Positions 46,737-57,066 are shown, counted from the stretch's first letter. The stretch is DNA of 64,000 bases from JBBRBB01 sp963830175 (GCA_963830175.1 CAWHKV010000006.1:124001-188000); one strand, 5' to 3'. The notes: generated by a model from the sequence alone, not told the origin. Translations and numbers: made by a program.

Positions 46737-48684
46737 CTATTTTGAAAACGTTTGCTGACCACATTTCAGCCAATTCAGGAATTCTGAAGCTTTAGGAGTA
46801 TATCCTACAGGCAAATTTACAAGCTGTTCATTTGGAGTTAAAATTACATATAGTGGCTGGGAAACCTGGTTAAAATTCTCTGCTTCAAACGTAGCATATT
46901 TATCGCCAACGTTGCGAATATCCTTCTTCTGCCCATCTTTGGTTGTGTAGGTAAATTGTTTTTCAACAGGAAGATCTTCCCTGTCATCCACGTATAAAGA
47001 AAGTAAAATAAAATTTTGCTGAATATATGAGGAGACTTCCGGAACCGACCAAACGTTTTCTTCCATCTTACGGCAGTTCACGCATGCCCATCCGGTAAAA
47101 TCAATCAGCAATAATTTATTTTGATCCTTAGCCATTTTTAGGGCCTTATCATAATCATTCATGATATCGGCTTCAAGTCCTTTGCCCTCAGCAGAATTGT
47201 TTTGATAAATACTGTAATTACGTGGTGGCGGAAAACCACTAAGCAAATGAAGGTTGGCGTATTTCGTTTGCGTTAAGCCCGGAGCCAGGTAAAGTGTAAA
47301 CAAAATTGCAAATACGCCAATAACTTTCCGGGTAATGCTTATATGTGCACCCTTTTGATCATGAGGCAACCTTATGATTCCAAATAAATACAAAGCCAAT
47401 CCGGCAGATATAAGCAACCATATTGCAATAAATACTTCTCTTTTTAAAAGACCCCAATGCATTACAAGATCTGCATTTGATAGAAATTTAAATGCGAGGG
47501 CCAACTCTACAAAAGCCAGAATCTTTTTTACGGTATCCAGCCATCCACCCGATTTAGGTAATGCCTGCATCCAGGTTGGGAAAATAGCAAATAAAGCAAA
47601 TGGCACACCCAAGGCTAAACCAAACCCTGCAAGACCGGCAGTAAGTTGCCAGGCGCCTCCATCTATAGACCCAACCAGCAAACTGCCCAAAATTGGTCCC
47701 GTGCAACTGAAGGAAACGATGGCAAGAGTCAATGCCATGAAAAATATACCTGTAACCGAGCCAAGCCCTCCTTTGCTATCCGTTTTTCCGGCAAAGCTGC
47801 TTGGAAGGGTAATTTCGAAGAAACCGAAAAATGAAAAGGCAAATACCAGGAATATTATAAAGAAAGCAATGTTAAGGGTGGCGTTGGTTGAAATGGTATT
47901 AAATATTTCGGGCTGCACATTGCCTAACAAATGAAAAGGCAAACTTGCCAGCATGTAAATAACCATGATGAAAACGCCATATAAAACCCCGTTTTGAATT
48001 GCCTTTTTACGGGAGGAGGAACGATTTGTAAAAAAAGAAACCGTCACCGGTATCATCGGGAAAACGCAGGGCGTTAGCAAGGCGATAATGCCTCCTAATT
48101 AATCCCAGAAAAAAAACATACAACAGGCTATTTTTCCCTGACCCTGTTACGCCACCGCAGTTGGCCATCGGAGCATTAAGATCTACATTATTAATAATGA
48201 TTTTTTTTTCATCGGATGACGCTTCTATCCCACCAGGCAAATCAATTTGTGCCTGGTATTCTGCAGGAATAAATTCTTCTCCTCTACCTAAATAATAAGA
48301 TAAAGTGGTTGTTAATTTTGCCGGAACAGTTCCCTTTATATTAACCTGCAGTTGAAAAGAAAGAGAGTCAGAATAAACATTGGCTGTGTTGAAAATTGCG
48401 TCCTTTACTTGCCGGAAACTTGAATTAAATGATATTGTAGAAGGTTGAAAATTGTTACCGGCAAATAAAAAATCAATCGGTTTTATTATACCTGGGCTAT
48501 CAGAAACAGCTTTCCCTGCAGCGTATAATTTCCACCCGTCTGAAATCTTACCTGAACCATATACAACATATTTACCAGCTGCTGATTGCTTAGCCTTTAA
48601 GTTCCATAGTACAAGAGTATCATTTTGTGCAAAAATCTGCAGACTGCTAACCAGCAGAGAAAGTAAAATAAAATATCGCATCAT
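46737..48684 (-). pseudogene. dsbD: Thiol:disulfide interchange protein DsbD, split by a frameshift
   Basis: Frame one (48684 to about 48095) encodes a signal peptide, an N-terminal domain, and NNVDLNAPMANCGG followed by the first membrane helix (LYVFFLGLI). The expected continuation GGIIALLTPCVFPMIP is in another frame, open from 48098 to 46737. It has eight membrane helices, LTPC and SFSCTG cysteines, and a thioredoxin domain with WACVNC. DsbD passes electrons from cytoplasmic thioredoxin to periplasmic disulfides. One extra base at the ATTAGGAGG near 48091-48098 splits the gene; it may be real, a sequencing error, or a recoding site (AGG_AGG). A TTG start at 48080, preceded by the GGAGG sequence, would allow re-initiation. 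Confidence 0.85.
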
Positions 48685-48703
48685 GCGCAGCAGGTTTCCT
48701 TAT

Positions 48704-49156
48704 TTATTGCAGTCTTATTTCGAAGTTTTGTTTTGTTGGTGGAAGGCATTTTTCATCATTACAAACCATATATTCAATTGTACCTGTTAAATTGGTTTTC
48801 ACATTTGCCTTAACCGTAACAGGCTGAACAAACACCACTTTATCACCATAATATTTTACGTCAATACCAAAATTTTCATCGTGGGTGGTTTTGAGTTTTC
48901 CCACTTCTTTAGGCAATCCGGAAACGGTAATTAATGGGTTAGTTTTAAAAGTAAACTTGGTTGGAATGGGCCCACCATCAGGTGTTAATTGAGAATATAT
49001 GTGCCAGGGTTGGGGCAACGTTGCAGTAATGATTACATCGTACAATTTATCCGATTTTTTAGTAGCAGTAAAATCCCATTTCACGGGGGTATTTACTTGC
49101 GCATCGGAGTTGCATGAAAATAATGTGACAATTAAAAAAGTAAGTAAAACGCGCAT
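48704..49156 (-). CDS. DsbD N-terminal-domain lipoprotein
   Basis: The 150-residue protein is a free copy of the DsbD periplasmic N-domain (DsbC-like, immunoglobulin fold). It has a lipoprotein signal (FSCNSDAQ) and conserved motifs LPQPWHIYSQLTPDGGPIPTKF and YMVCNDEKCLPP, with the Cys pair of the redox site. It probably receives reducing equivalents from DsbD. It lies 19 bases upstream of dsbD on the same strand, so the pair is an operon. Only one of the two copies needs to be the main electron acceptor. Confidence 0.82.
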   Translation of the reverse strand: MRVLLTFLIVTLFSCNSDAQVNTPVKWDFTATKKSDKLYDVIITATLPQPWHIYSQLTPDGGPIPTKFTFKTNPLITVSGLPKEVGKLKTTHDENFGIDVKYYGDKVVFVQPVTVKANVKTNLTGTIEYMVCNDEKCLPPTKQNFEIRLQ

Positions 49157-49170
49157 GTATAATATTTTTT

Positions 49171-49857
49171 TTAAATGATTGATGATAGTGTTTGTGCTTC
49201 AATTAAGCCAAGTTGTTCAAACACTTTAATGCCATCAGTATTTCCTAATAAAATAGAGGAAGCTCTTTCAGGATGCGGCATCATTCCAAAAACATTTCGA
49301 TTTTCGTTGCAAATGCCGGCAATATTTCTGGAAGAACCATTTGGATTTGATGCCGGGTTTATATTGCCCTGATCATCGCAATACCTGTATATGACCTGGT
49401 TATTCTGCTCAAGTTTATCCAACACCTTATCTTCAGCAAAATACCTGCCGTCACCATGTGCAACAGGAATCTTTAACACCTCATTTTCTTCATTCCTGAT
49501 AAAATAATTATTACATACAAATTTTCGCTGTCCATTATTTAAAAGCACACCTTCGAGCAAGCCACTCTCACATAAAATTTGAAAACCATTGCAAACCCCA
49601 AAAACTTTTCCTCCAGTATTAGCAAACTCAATAACGCTCTGCATCATCGGGCTAAAACGGGCAATGGCACCACAACGCAGGTAATCACCATAAGAAAACC
49701 CACCGGGCAATACAATGCAATCTTCTTTACTAAACATGCTAAGGTCTTTGTCTTTGTGCCAAAGCATAATTACTTCTTTATTCAGGTCATTTTGCAGTGC
49801 ATCCTGCATATCCCTGTCGCAATTTGAGCCTGGAAAAACCACAATACCAAATTTCAT
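49171..49857 (-). CDS. purQ: Phosphoribosylformylglycinamidine synthase subunit PurQ
   Basis: The 228-residue class I glutamine amidotransferase subunit has FPGSNCDRD near the start, the nucleophile cysteine in FGVCNGFQIL (C89), GGFSYGDYLRCGA and the MPHPERA histidine/glutamate. It supplies ammonia for FGAM synthesis in purine biosynthesis, together with PurL and PurS, which are not present in the window. Its start lies 14 bases from the lipoprotein gene below. Confidence 0.95.
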   Translation of the reverse strand: MKFGIVVFPGSNCDRDMQDALQNDLNKEVIMLWHKDKDLSMFSKEDCIVLPGGFSYGDYLRCGAIARFSPMMQSVIEFANTGGKVFGVCNGFQILCESGLLEGVLLNNGQRKFVCNNYFIRNEENEVLKIPVAHGDGRYFAEDKVLDKLEQNNQVIYRYCDDQGNINPASNPNGSSRNIAGICNENRNVFGMMPHPERASSILLGNTDGIKVFEQLGLIEAQTLSSII

Positions 49858-49953
49858 ATAACGATAAAATGAAGTGCAAATTTATAACACTAAGGGTTAA
49901 TAATATCGTAAGACTTCAGTAAAGCGAAACCCCTTATTTAGCAGGGTCATCGT

Positions 49954-50925
49954 TTATAGCATCCAGTTATTGTGCAAGGCTAAAACTAGCAAAATCCAGA
50001 AAAAGATGGCAGGGCCAATATTTTTTTTAGGATAGGTAAACCCGTATGAAACAAAAGCAGCCGCGGGCACGGTTAGGTTAATCAGGGTAAATGGCCAGGA
50101 TGGCTGAATAAAGAAAAGTACAGGAAAAAAAATAACCATCATCGCAAATAATAAAAACCAGTTTCTTCTAACCTGTATAACCATTCTGCTGCTGCTTATT
50201 TGCCAAAAGTAAACGCCATAAGATACTGCAGTAATTATTGCGGCTATACTTATGCCTGCGATAACAGGATTACCCGGGTGTACCAAATGCCATTCAAAAA
50301 TTCCCGGGAAAATGGTGAGTTCACGAATACGGTCATTTAAAAAAAGATATCCCGAATATAAATATATAGGTGTGATGAAACCGAGAAAAAGAATAAACCA
50401 TTCATTTATCTTAAAAGGTCTTAACCCAATTATGGCAAAATAAATTACTAACAACAAGGGCATTAGCGGGTAATAAAGTAAAACCCCAATACCTGCAACA
50501 AACCCCATATTAAAGATTATATTCTTTGGCGCAGCATTGTTATATAAAATGGCAATGTGGTATACTACCCAAATAACAAAAAAATTAGCCACGAGTGCAG
50601 AAGAAATATTACCCCATTCGGGAAGAATGCCTGTTAGCAAAATATACGCTAAAGCTGTCGTGTGCACAGGCTTTGCAAACATGCGGCTTTCATTCAAAAT
50701 AAAATTTAAAAAAAATGCCTGCATTAGCACAATCAGGTGATACAATAAAGACAAAGCAAATGAGGGAAGTAATTGTAACCCTTTTAGTGAATGATAAAGC
50801 AAACCATCACCAGGCTCCGTAATTATTACCGGTGCCACCGAAAAAAAATCAATATGCAGGGTAAGGCTCAATAATACCACCCAGAATACTGAAGCCGCAG
50901 ATTTTTCTTTAAATAATGAAACCAC
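49954..50925 (-). CDS. Polytopic membrane protein, unknown
   Basis: The 323-residue protein has about nine membrane helices (for example FWVVLLSLTLHIDFF, AFFLNFILNESR after a hydrophobic run, IGVLLYYPLMPLLLVIYFAII, WFLLFAMMVIFFPVLFFIQ). It resembles the DUF6427-type integral membrane proteins of Bacteroidota in size and layout, but no catalytic motif is seen. The upstream gene (50939-52471) ends 13 bases before its start on the same strand, so they may be co-transcribed. Function unknown. Confidence 0.7.
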   Translation of the reverse strand: MVSLFKEKSAASVFWVVLLSLTLHIDFFSVAPVIITEPGDGLLYHSLKGLQLLPSFALSLLYHLIVLMQAFFLNFILNESRMFAKPVHTTALAYILLTGILPEWGNISSALVANFFVIWVVYHIAILYNNAAPKNIIFNMGFVAGIGVLLYYPLMPLLLVIYFAIIGLRPFKINEWFILFLGFITPIYLYSGYLFLNDRIRELTIFPGIFEWHLVHPGNPVIAGISIAAIITAVSYGVYFWQISSSRMVIQVRRNWFLLFAMMVIFFPVLFFIQPSWPFTLINLTVPAAAFVSYGFTYPKKNIGPAIFFWILLVLALHNNWML

Positions 50926-50938
50926 AGGAAGAGTTCAG

Positions 50939-52471
50939 TTAAAAATCAATTTTCGCAAAGCAAATATAATTCCTGTACTGGCAAGGAATAATTATTTCGT
51001 GACCACTAACCTGTTTTGCATATCGGGGCATAAATATATAGCCGCGATCTAAATTTTTTAATGTGGGATTTCGTATTACCTGCCCATCGCCGCTGATACC
51101 CTGAACGGTTAAAAGCAAATTTCTTTTTTCCAACTGATTGAATAAAAAATTTACCTGGCTTTCGGTTTTAAAGGTTCCATATCCAATAAAATTATCAGAA
51201 TTATCGTCGTACTGAGATTTTTGAATAACGTTAGCCCATTGAACTTCAGCAGATGAATCGAATGAAATTACTACCACGTTGTCCGCAAAATATCGGGTGG
51301 TCTGGTTGTTATACATGCCCGAGCGCCACCAGGGATAATAACTTCCACCGGCAGAACTTCCCCATAAATAATTACCGCTTGTTGCCCAGTAGGGAGAGTT
51401 ATACATATAATCCCACCGGTTATTATATACGCCCCGTGTAGATGAATAAAAAGCTTCTGATGCTATGGCAAAACCTCCATCTTTCCGCATCACGATATTA
51501 GAAAGAAAGAAATCATTAAAAGCACTTTTTCCATTACCACCACTTCTTGCATTGCTGCGCAGTTCATCATTAAATGCAATGGTTTTATTAACCAGCGGTC
51601 CGGTACTTGCTTTATCCCAAAGCATACAATACATACCTTCAATATTACCTCTTCGCTGCCGCGAATAAAAAGAAGCAACCAGGTAATGATTATTTACATT
51701 GTCTACTTTAACCCTAATATCATCCAGGTATAGGTTTGAAATATTTAAGTTATGAACCAGCAGGGTATCCCTGGCAGGTTGCAATATGTTTAAATACAAT
51801 TCGCTGATGTTATCGTTTTGAGATGAGCCAGTAGCTTTTACAAATACCAGCGAACCCTCATTATCCAACTCAAATTCCGTTAGAAATTCGTTCCTGTTTC
51901 TGATTGGAATATTTAAAGCAGATTTCGAGGTTTTATTTAAATCTGCATCGAACCACGAAACAGTTACCAGGTAATTCTCTGGGTTACGTGTATTTATTTT
52001 AAACAAGGCAACTTTTTGCTTGTCTTCGCTATTAACGGTAGTATATATTTTGTTACTGGCGAAAAAGCTAATAACAGTTGTATCAAGTTCTTTCGGTTCA
52101 CCTACTAACTTCCCATCTCCATTAATTTTTGCACCCATGCAGTATACCACGTTCTTTTTTTGGTATTGATATATCAGATAGAAATGGTCGCGGTAGCTAA
52201 TGACATCTGTATTAATTATTTTAGATGGAAGAAAATCCAGGTCAACGCGATCAACCTCTTTCATCTGGTCATCAAACACATGTACGGAATGTGAACTGCG
52301 AACATTCTTATACACCAGGTAATTGTTGTTGATCTTACCCACAATATCAAAATTCACTGAGCGAACGTCATCTTTATCAGGAATGGAATAATGAATTTGC
52401 TGGCCATTGCTGAAAAGGGAAAAGAAAACAAATAATGTGGCAAGCGATAATAACCTGGGATATAAATTCAT
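50939..52471 (-). CDS. Secreted protein of unknown function
   Basis: The 510-residue protein has a signal peptide (LLSLATLFVFFSLFSNGQ). The mature region is beta-rich, with repeated segments of the kind DFDLVG..NYLVYKN, HFYLIYQYQKKN, and NYLVTVSWFDADL, suggesting a propeller, and an aromatic/Gly/Ser-rich loop (SPYWATSGNYLWGSSAGGSY) near residue 410. I do not recognise the family. ATG 52471 is chosen because the longer frame to 52585 crosses the kup promoter region. It is divergent from kup. Confidence 0.65.
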   Translation of the reverse strand: MNLYPRLLSLATLFVFFSLFSNGQQIHYSIPDKDDVRSVNFDIVGKINNNYLVYKNVRSSHSVHVFDDQMKEVDRVDLDFLPSKIINTDVISYRDHFYLIYQYQKKNVVYCMGAKINGDGKLVGEPKELDTTVISFFASNKIYTTVNSEDKQKVALFKINTRNPENYLVTVSWFDADLNKTSKSALNIPIRNRNEFLTEFELDNEGSLVFVKATGSSQNDNISELYLNILQPARDTLLVHNLNISNLYLDDIRVKVDNVNNHYLVASFYSRQRRGNIEGMYCMLWDKASTGPLVNKTIAFNDELRSNARSGGNGKSAFNDFFLSNIVMRKDGGFAIASEAFYSSTRGVYNNRWDYMYNSPYWATSGNYLWGSSAGGSYYPWWRSGMYNNQTTRYFADNVVVISFDSSAEVQWANVIQKSQYDDNSDNFIGYGTFKTESQVNFLFNQLEKRNLLLTVQGISGDGQVIRNPTLKNLDRGYIFMPRYAKQVSGHEIIIPCQYRNYICFAKIDF

Positions 52472-52580
52472 ATTACAGCAAAAATAAGATTCCCATCTTT
52501 GTTTATTAGAGTGCAGGCAATTATTAGCAAATTTTAAACTAAGCGGGTTATAATTAATTTTTTGCCTGTTATTTGATATA

Positions 52581-52588
52581 TACATTTG
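52581..52588 (+). promoter_or_regulatory. Candidate kup promoter (-7 element)
   Basis: TACATTTG fits TAnnTTTG and lies 35 bases before the presumed GTG start; a TTTG at 52561-52564 is 16 bases upstream, slightly closer than usual. Confidence 0.45.
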
Positions 52589-52622
52589 TCAAAGAAATTA
52601 TAATAAAAGAACAACTTCGCTT

Positions 52623-54610
52623 GTGTCAAAAAATCTCAATCGAGTATCCGCGGCCTGCTAATAGTAGCACTGGGAATTATTTACGGAGACATAGGTACCT
52701 CGCCGCTATATGTTTTTAACTCAATTATTTCAAACAGGATTATTTCGGATGAACTGATTATTGGTTCACTTTCCTGCATAATCTGGACACTTACCTTACA
52801 GACAACCATTAAATATGTCACCCTTGTATTACGGGCAGATAACCGGGGTGAGGGCGGCACATTCGCGTTATACGCACTGGTTAGGCGGCATAAAAAATGG
52901 CTTGTAATACCCGCCATGATTGGTGGAGCCGCGTTACTGGCAGATGGAATAATCACTCCACCAATTTCAATTACCTCGGCTATTGAAGGCTTGCATGAAC
53001 TGCCTTCCCTTCACGAGCTTAGCCAGAATACCATTATGTATATTGTACTGGGTATTATCTGTGCTTTCTTTTTTATGCAGCAGTTCGGTACTGCTTCTAT
53101 CGGCAAGTTATTCGGACCCGTAATGTTTATTTGGTTCTCTATGCTCGGCATACTTGGGGCAATTCACATTTCTGATGACCTGAGCATTTTCAAAGCGATT
53201 AGTCCATATTACGCCATCAATTTTTTATACAATTACCCGCACGGTTTCTGGCTGCTTGGCGCGGTATTCCTTTGTACTACCGGCGCCGAAGCTTTATATA
53301 GTGACCTTGGCCATTGCGGACGAAAAAACATACGGGTTTCTTGGACGTATGTAAAATTCACCCTTTTATTAAATTATTTCGGGCAGGGTGCATACCTGCT
53401 TGCAAATCATAAAGACAAACTCATTTCACCTGTTTTAAAAGAGGCGTTTGGCATCAATGCCTTTTTTGACCTGATGCCACAATGGTTTATTCTGCCGGGG
53501 GTAATCATTGCAACTTCTGCCGCCATCATTGCAAGCCAGGCCATGATATCGGGTTCGTTCACCCTTATTAGTGAAGCCATGCGCCTTAACCTGTGGCCAA
53601 AATTAAAAGTGCGTTACCCAACAGAAGAAAAAGGTCAACTGTTTATACCCAGCACCAACTTTTTAATGTTTGTAGGTTGTGTTTTTGTAGTGCTCTATTT
53701 TAAAGAATCTTCCAAGATGGAGGCTGCCTATGGTTTAGCTATCATTGTTACCATGCTGGCTACTACTATTCTATATGCGAATTACATGGTAATGCTGCGG
53801 GTTAATAAGTTTGTAATTTATGGGTTTTTGTTTTTTTACCTGGTTATAGAAACTTCTTTTCTTGTGGCACTGATGGAGAAATTTCCGCATGGCGGTTATA
53901 TCACTTCCATGATTGGAGGTCTAATGTTTTGTGTGATGTATATATGGTATAAGAGCCGGAAAATTAAGAACCGATATGTTGAATTTGTTAAGCTTGAACA
54001 TTATGTGCACTTGTTACAGGAACTGAGCAATGATAAAACAATCCCAAAATACTCAACGCACCTTGTATACTTAACCAGTGCCGATAACCCACGCGAAATT
54101 GAGCATAAAATCATTTATTCTATACTAAATAAAAAACCTAAACGGGCAGATATATACTGGCTGATACATGTTGATACCTTAGACGATCCCTATACATCAG
54201 AATATGTGGTTGAACACATTGTTCCTAATGATATTGTGCGGGTAGAGTTTCGTCTCGGGTTTCGCGTTCAACAAAAAATTAACCTCATGTTCCGCCGGGT
54301 GGTTGAAGATCTCGTTAAGAACAAAGAGGTAAATATTACCAGCCGTTACGAAAGCCTGGAAAGAAATAATATAGTGGGAGATTTTCAGTTTGTTGTTATG
54401 GAAAAATTCCTAAGCACAGATAATGAACTTCCATTTTTTGAAAAGGTGTTGGTGCGTTTACACTTGTGGATCAAAGATGTAAGCCTTAGTGAAGAAAAAG
54501 GGTTTGGATTAGACCCCAGCTCTGTTATTGTTGAGAAGTTTCCGCTAATAGTTTCACCTACGGCTCTAATCAGGCTTGAAAGAAAGTTTGTAGAACAGGA
54601 AGATTTATAA
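52623..54610 (+). CDS. kup: Potassium transporter Kup, with a frame break at its 5' end
   Basis: The protein has the KUP layout: about 12 membrane helices, LGIIYGDIGTSPLYVF, the conserved GGAALLADGIITPPIS and FGTASIGKLFGPVMF, and a cytoplasmic C-terminal domain. It imports K+. The reading frame before GGC 52652 contains no ATG, GTG or TTG back to a stop at 52604. A GTG at 52623 in another frame gives VSK... and would join if the six-A run at 52628-52633 had seven A residues, yielding MSKKSQSSIRGLLIVALG. So either one base is missing here or translation starts at an unusual codon. The rest of the gene is intact. Confidence 0.9.
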
Positions 54611-54625
54611 AAACGCATGTAAAAT

Positions 54626-54655
54626 AAAAAGGCACCAGTTAAAAATGCCTTTTTT
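54626..54655 (+). terminator. Terminator of kup
   Basis: AAAAAGGCA and TGCCTTTTT arms around an AT-rich loop with a T-run, 16 bases after the kup stop codon and before the convergent sulfatase gene. Confidence 0.75.
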
Positions 54656-54669
54656 ATTCAATCCATTCT

Positions 54670-56043
54670 TTAATTATAAATGCGAAGTACAGAGGTAAAC
54701 TGTTCTTTTATTGACTGTTCTGCGGGGGTTAACTCATTATCCTGCAATGGAGCGGAATCGGGTTTTCCTTTTGTAATTTTTACAAACTGCCCCGATTGTG
54801 GACCAGGCACAGTATCGTACAATTTATAACTATCATTTTGAGTCCACCTTTTAAACGGCACCCCGTTTTCAGGATGCATGGAATATGCATCATAAATATA
54901 TTTGCGCGATTTAAAGTTTTTGTTAGATACAATAGCTGGTGCAAAACTTGCCCCATCTAATTTACCATAACCAGACAAGGGGCCTTTAATACCTGCGATA
55001 TCTTTTATAGTAGGCATAAAATCAGTAAGATCGATTAGTATATTAGATGTTGCACCTTTTGGAATTCTGCTCGGCCCATAAACAATCATAGGTACATTGG
55101 TGCCAGGCTCGGTAGTTTCTCCTTTACCACCAGGAACACTGAAACCATTAAATAAAGAAGTGATTTGAGGCGGTGTTCCGTTATCTGCAAAGTACATTAC
55201 AACAGTATTTCTTAATAAGCCTGACGTGTTCATGTAATCAATTATCTGCCCTATTTTTTTATCATGGTACTTAACCATAGAAGGAAAAAACTTTGTATTA
55301 GATTTTGAAGTATCCCATCCTGCATATTCCGGATCATCGGGTGTTGGTTGAAAGGGACCGTGACAGGTGATCATAGAATAAAAAGCGATAAAAGGTTTAC
55401 TACCAGACTTTGCACTATCCATAAAATTTAAAAGATACTGCGTAAACTTGTCTTCAGAATATACACCATCAGTTTGTTCGGTTGGCAGGTAATCACCATC
55501 CTGGTATATGCGTGCGCTTTTATAACGGTTTCCTTCTTCACTTGCGCTGTTTTGAAAAGGTTGCCAAACGGCGTATTTATCCCAGCCGAAAGACCTGATA
55601 GATGCATCGCCGCCACCCAACTGCCATTTACCAGCATAACAGGTTGCATAGCCATTGTCTTTAAGCATATTGGCGAAGGTTTTATTATCTGTGCTCATAT
55701 AATTCCACTCGGTGTAATTCCTGAAATTATATTTACCCGTAAACAACATTAACCTGCTGGGGCAACAAATTGGACCAGCATGGCATTCTGTAAAGCGTTT
55801 GCCGTTTTGTGCCATTCGGTCAATATTGGGGGTTGAATAGGATTGCCCGCCATCACAGGATGGAATTTCATATCCAACATCATCTCCAAATAAAATAAGA
55901 ATGTTAGGTTGCCCCCCTGCAGTACCAGTTAAGCGTTGATCACTTTCTTCAGCCGGTTCAATTTCATTTATATCTTTTTTGCAACTGGTAGTCAGAATTA
56001 CAAAACAAAAAAAAGCAGTTAATAAACGTAAGTATGTTCTCAT
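54670..56043 (-). CDS. Lipoprotein sulfatase (arylsulfatase-like)
   Basis: The 457-residue protein has a lipobox TTSC (C21). The sulfatase core includes the metal site GDDVGYE (D54, D55) and the modified-cysteine motif C93-C-P-S-R. DNG (in YFADNGTPPQ) and PGGKGETTEPGTNVPMIVYGPS are also in place. The usual GKWHLG is GKWQLGG here, as in a planctomycete/Bacteroidota subgroup, so the His is replaced by Gln. It should hydrolyse sulfate esters on polysaccharides outside the inner membrane after activation by a maturase elsewhere. It is monocistronic and convergent with kup. Confidence 0.88.
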   Translation of the reverse strand: MRTYLRLLTAFFCFVILTTSCKKDINEIEPAEESDQRLTGTAGGQPNILILFGDDVGYEIPSCDGGQSYSTPNIDRMAQNGKRFTECHAGPICCPSRLMLFTGKYNFRNYTEWNYMSTDNKTFANMLKDNGYATCYAGKWQLGGGDASIRSFGWDKYAVWQPFQNSASEEGNRYKSARIYQDGDYLPTEQTDGVYSEDKFTQYLLNFMDSAKSGSKPFIAFYSMITCHGPFQPTPDDPEYAGWDTSKSNTKFFPSMVKYHDKKIGQIIDYMNTSGLLRNTVVMYFADNGTPPQITSLFNGFSVPGGKGETTEPGTNVPMIVYGPSRIPKGATSNILIDLTDFMPTIKDIAGIKGPLSGYGKLDGASFAPAIVSNKNFKSRKYIYDAYSMHPENGVPFKRWTQNDSYKLYDTVPGPQSGQFVKITKGKPDSAPLQDNELTPAEQSIKEQFTSVLRIYN

Positions 56044-56121
56044 AGCAGGTTTTTCTATTCAGGTGCTAAAAATATACACAATTTTTTTAGGAACAAAGTA
56101 CTCGAAGGTGAGTAAAGGCAA

Positions 56122-56145
56122 AAAAATAGCCGGTATAACCGGCCA
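56122..56145 (-). terminator. Terminator of the ECF sigma factor gene
   Basis: GCCGGT and ACCGGC arms around ATA, followed on the minus strand by TATTTTTTTGCC, 22 bases past the sigma factor stop codon. Confidence 0.8.
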
Positions 56146-56166
56146 TTTATATAAAATTAAATTTAA

Positions 56167-56751
56167 TTAAAGACTGATATGTTTCTCTAACATCATTTTA
56201 CGAAGGTTTATCAAACCATAACGCATTCTTCCTAAGGCAGTATTAATACTACAATTGGTTGCCTCAGCAATTTCTTTAAAGCTAAGGTCGCCAAAATGCT
56301 TTAAAATAATTACTTCACGTTGTTCCTCAGGTAATTTTTGCAACATCTGGTGCACCCTGTCATAACTCTGGGTCTTTATGATCTTGTGTTCTGCATTGTC
56401 GTTTACAACTACATGCACAATTTCAAAAATGTCTTTATTGTCGTGGGTAACAATGGAGGGTGTGCGTTTTACTTTGCGGAAATGATCAACACAAAGGTTA
56501 TGGGCTATGCGTATTGCCCAGGGAAGAAACTTACCTTCTTCGTTGTATCTCCTTCCTCTTAAGGTATCAATGATCTTTAAAAAAGTGTCCTGGAAAATAT
56601 CCTCAGCGAGGTATTTATCTTTTACTAAAAACAAAATGGAACTGAAAAGCTTGTCTTTATACCGGTTTATCAGCATCTCCAATGCATTGGAATTGCCTTC
56701 CTGGAAAGACAGAATTAATTCGGTGTCACTTAGTGTGTTATAGGTAGTCAT
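56167..56751 (-). CDS. ECF-type RNA polymerase sigma factor
   Basis: The 194-residue protein has sigma region 2 (YKDKLFSSILFLVKDKYLAED then IFQDTFLKII, and FLPWAIRIAHNLCVDHFRK) and region 4 (LPEEQREVIILKHFGDLSFKEIA, with the helix-turn-helix NCSINTALGRMRYGLINLRK). It would direct RNA polymerase to a regulon of stress or envelope type. No anti-sigma gene is adjacent, so control may be transcriptional or by leader structure. The gene is monocistronic with its own terminator. Confidence 0.9.
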   Translation of the reverse strand: MTTYNTLSDTELILSFQEGNSNALEMLINRYKDKLFSSILFLVKDKYLAEDIFQDTFLKIIDTLRGRRYNEEGKFLPWAIRIAHNLCVDHFRKVKRTPSIVTHDNKDIFEIVHVVVNDNAEHKIIKTQSYDRVHQMLQKLPEEQREVIILKHFGDLSFKEIAEATNCSINTALGRMRYGLINLRKMMLEKHISL

Positions 56752-57066
56752 AGATTGTTGCCTGATTTACAGGAGTGTTATCGTTAAAAAATACTTAGAA
56801 ATCGAAAGTAAATTTTGGAAGAATAGGCAACAATTTTATTTGAATGTTGATATGAAATTAAACCTTTTTTCAGTTCAATCAAATGCAATATGTAAAAAAA
56901 AAGTAAAAACTCTTGTAGATGTACAATAAATATTCTGACTTATTAATGCTCATTTCGGATAGGCTTATTCCCATCAATTGATTATTTATGCACAGTTTTA
57001 AAACTTCGCCAATCCTTTACCTTATGGTATGGGCTTTGAATATTCATCCTTAGTTTCGCAAAAATC
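56752..57066. promoter_or_regulatory. Divergent intergenic region of the sigma factor and uvrA genes
   Basis: This 315-base AT-rich gap contains no gene. It holds a 10-base inverted repeat (56754-56763 and 56825-56834) next to the sigma factor start and a TAGTTTCG sequence about 10 bases before the uvrA ATG, which is too close to be its -7 element. Otherwise I see nothing. Confidence 0.4.
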
